DNA of 64,000 nt, from assembly GCA_026260175.1 (NCBI GenBank), contig JAKCWW010001018.1:19638-83637 (forward strand), in the 5' to 3' direction. A program made the position numbers and the translations under genes. Under the pieces are notes generated by a model. The model was not told the DNA's origin, searched no databases, and saw nothing but the letters and a program-made list of their open reading frames with translations. Source of the stretch: Reticulitermes lucifugus (taxonomy: Eukaryota; Arthropoda; Insecta; Blattodea; Rhinotermitidae). Of the stretch, positions 61,285 to 64,000 are shown one piece after another (the first letter of the stretch is position 1; every line of letters starts with the position of its first letter).

Positions 61285-62590
61285 TTATGCTTAAAATAAA
61301 TTTGGCGAGGAGTACAGATCATAAAGCTTCTCATCATGTAGTCTTCTCCACCTCCCTGTTACCTCGTCCTTCTTAGGCCCAAATATCCTCCTCAGCAACC
61401 TATTCTTGAACACCGTCAGCCTATGTTCCTCCCTCAATGTGAGACACCAAGTTTCACACCCATACGAAACAACAGGCAAAGTTATAGTCTGTATATCTTA
61501 ATCTTTATATTTTTGGATAGTAAACTGGAAGACAAAAGATTCTGCACCTACTGATAGCAAGCACTGCCTGACTTCACTCTGCTCTTACCTTCATAAATGG
61601 AATTTTGATTTGTTAGGGTTGTTCACAAATATTTGAACTGTTCCACCCTTTCAAAGGATTTAGTACCTATCTTTATGTTGTGATTTGTCCTGCATGCTGG
61701 TCTCGAGACATGACCATATACTTAGTTCTCTCAGCATTTACTGTTAGACCAATCTCCTTACTAGCAACTAACAAAGCTTCTGTGTTTTCTTTATAGCATA
61801 TATGCTTTTACCCAATGTATTATCATCATCATCATTAACCAGAAGCTGATGTGTACCATTTAATTTCAAGCCCTCCTGGTTTGCCTGAACCCTACTAATG
61901 GCATATTCTAAAGCAAAGTTGAAAAGCAATGGTGATAAAGCACCTCCTTGTTCCAAACCATTCTTAATAGGAAATGTGTCAGACAAATGTTTGCCTATCC
62001 AGACTCTGCTACAGATTTCATTTAGACACACTTATTAGCCTTACTAGTTTCAGCAGGACGCCAAACTCAAAGAGAGTATAATACAAGTCCTCCCTCCTAA
62101 CTGAATCATACGCTTTCTTTAATAGCTATGTACTGCCTCACTGTACCCCCATTTTTTTTCAAGTATTTGACAAATGCAGAATATATAATCTGCAGTTGAC
62201 CTGTTATGTCAAAATCCACACTGACAATCCCCAATAATGTCCTCTGCATAAGGAGTTAACCTTGACAGAAGGATATTGGATAAAATTTTGTACGTAGTTG
62301 ATGAAAGTGATATGCCTCTATAATTGCTACAATGTTTTATCACCCTTCTTATAAATATGTACAATGATTGACTCCATCCACTGCTCAGGCAATTCCTCCT
62401 TATTCCAAATAGAATTAATAAGTTTATGGACCTCGGAATGAATTGTACTACCTCCTGCTTTAATCAATTCTGCTGGAATTTGATCAATACCTGGCAATTT
62501 GTGTCTTTTTAGCTTTTCAATAGCCATCTCAACCTCAAGGGCACTGGGTTCAGGTACTAGTGGCCCTACTGTATACATTTTAGTCTACTT
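61285..62590 (-). mobile_element. LINE reverse transcriptase fragment (dead)
   Basis: On the - strand: AIEKLKRHKLPGIDQIPAEL and EELPEQWMESIIVHIYKKGD (RT start), IKNGLEQGGALSPLLFNFAL (RT motif), then LLVNDDDDN where the catalytic YADD should be, and later YGCETWCLTLREEHRLTVF with LRRIFGPKKDEVTG. Several stops and shifts; catalytic box lost. It ends abruptly at LYSSPNLF. Confidence 0.75.
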
Positions 62591-62599
62591 GGAACAGAA

Positions 62600-63940
62600 T
62601 ACATATTTATGGGAGATATGTGGCAATGTTTATACAAATTAAATTGCAGCATATTCTCCTACATAAAATACCCACTTGTGAATTAGTTAAAATAGACCAT
62701 ATCACCTTCCACACAATCCTCACAGGCTTGTGACTCCTGCATACTCTCTCAAACAATATCATTATATTACTTCAATGTTGTCAAGAACATTAACCATTTC
62801 CCCAGTCACACACCTAAACTTGGTACCAATTTTGTAGTTAAAAGTAAGCAATTAATCTGACTGTACTTGCAGATGAAACCTCAATGCCCCACACACACCC
62901 CATTTTGAGAGCAGCTGTTGTACTTACCTACAAAACTACACATGACAAACCTTCTCCACATTTCACTATCCTACTGTCTTGTACTTGTTCATTCTTTCCT
63001 CACTCTATGTAACCAGTGACCATTCACTGACAATCTTCAATTATGATATTCCCAGCGTAATTCTATGGTCACCTACGTGGTCAACGTCTCTACATAACTG
63101 TTATCTTTAATTTAACCTATTTTCTGTATCTTTCTACATACATGTCCTGCTCTACTGCTTGTCTGTTCCTTAACAGTCTGTGCAAATTCCATCTCTACTG
63201 TCAGTAATCAGGCTGAACATGTCTTCCAGTCCATGCCCAACATTTTTTCCCTGTATATCAAACTCAGCAAGTAATATGTTTTATGACATACTTATTCATA
63301 TTTTATGATAGTTCCCACTTCAACACTCTGATGAGTACTCAGTGATGCTACATTCACATAAATATCAGTGAAGTTTCATTAATAAGTAATACACATGCAT
63401 GTATAAGACACGTGGATGTTATTACTACAATACATAATCCTAACATATTTATAGTTTTTAAACCATCTGACAGATATGAATAAAATTTGGAACAGGCCAT
63501 GAAACCCAATTATGGTACCAATTACAGGGTACATCTGAAGCAGACAGCAGTTACATTTGTTTCACAACCATATGTTGGGGTACACTTTGCAGATGATCTA
63601 CAAGGCAATGGTTCAATGTTGCAGCACCACTACAGTTTATGTTGCACTGACAGTAACATACCCATGATAATGGCCTCAGAATTCTGTTTCATACTGAAAC
63701 TTTAATATTCACTTTTTCCAAATACAAATCCCATGCTTTAATGTTTCCCACAGACACACCTTAATATTTATATTACACACTTTGCAGAAGTGTGTATCAG
63801 AAGTTAAATCACAAGCCTGCACCTTGAAAACAATTATACTACTTGACTACAGTTCCTATGGTACTGATGCTTTTATACATAAAATAAAGTTTATCCTCCA
63901 CCCTTTCCCTTCCACATCAGCATTTCTTGAATGTAACAAT
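62600..63940. other. No gene recognised
   Basis: AT-rich DNA upstream of the last exon recognised. Missing 5' exons of the giant gene could lie here or beyond the window, but I could not support one. Confidence 0.45.
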
Positions 63941-63960
63941 CTCTCTCTCTCTCTCTCTCT
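63939..63960. repeat. (CT)n microsatellite
   Basis: About eleven CT units directly next to the SINE at the window end. Confidence 0.9.
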
Positions 63961-63961
63961 C

Positions 63962-64000
63962 AATGGCTCGACAGCCCCTTGGGGGCCTAGGCCGCCTCAG
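63962..64000 (-). repeat. tRNA-derived SINE, type C, cut by window end
   Basis: ATGGCTCGACAGCCCCTTGG and GGCCTAGGCCGCCTC match the tail of the SINE at 36556 in the same orientation. The head would lie beyond 64000. Confidence 0.6.

Noticed and set aside
61160-61290. Short acidic ORF on the - strand (M-HSAYEAAAADDDDEDC) as first exon of the giant gene
   Set aside because: Its end could match the phase needed, but the donor is poor and it abuts a broken LINE with GAT-repeat-like sequence.
1-64000. CRISPR arrays, rRNA, bacterial-type operons or a prophage
   Set aside because: No regularly spaced repeats, rRNA sequence or ribosome-binding sites; introns and SINEs show nuclear eukaryotic DNA.

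Overview
The window looks like nuclear DNA of a hemimetabolous insect, most likely a cockroach or termite (Blattodea). It is AT-rich, genes have small exons separated by kilobase introns, and non-coding DNA is crowded with worn tRNA-derived SINEs, LINE fragments, small foldback elements and MITEs. The order-level guess rests on the repeat types, which I recognise from memory, and is an inference.

Two protein-coding genes can be read, arranged tail to tail. On the + strand (6529-16321) lies a complete 10-exon gene for ribophorin I, subunit 1 of the ER oligosaccharyltransferase. All splice phases join, and the product is 608 aa, close to the animal standard of about 607 aa. Its first intron uses a GC-AG splice pair.

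On the - strand (about 60820 down to 33136) lies a very large gene whose 5' end is outside the window or not recognised. Eight exons join in phase to give at least 3,660 codons, of which about 3,265 sit in two giant 3' exons (6.9 kb and 2.9 kb). The small upstream exons encode an alpha-helical region that by eye resembles the N-terminal solenoid of the vertebrate zinc-finger proteins RLF/ZNF292. The giant exons encode a Ser/Thr/Gln-rich, probably nuclear tail with no C2H2 fingers that I can see.

The remainder is repeats. (1) A family of foldback elements ends in a shared asymmetric tail and has 11-14 bp target-site duplications; one copy carries hammerhead-ribozyme-like cores in both arms, which suggests Penelope-like retroelement derivatives. 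(2) A second foldback family has a CTGAAGATGG/GAAATGTC core. (3) Three copies of a 220-235 bp piggyBac-type MITE are present, two with intact TTAA on both sides. (4) Three kinds of tRNA-derived SINE occur, one with a 13-bp target duplication around an assembly gap. (5) Pieces of LINE reverse transcriptase are scattered, two sharing one 3' end. Two N-gaps (19574-19771 and 36608-36718) both fall inside repeats.

Region by region: 1-6.5 kb is repeat-rich intergenic DNA; 6.5-16.6 kb is ribophorin I; 16.6-33.1 kb is intergenic or 3' UTR with repeats; 33.1-60.8 kb is the giant - strand gene; 60.8-64 kb holds a LINE relic and the start of a SINE. The two genes have no evident functional link.
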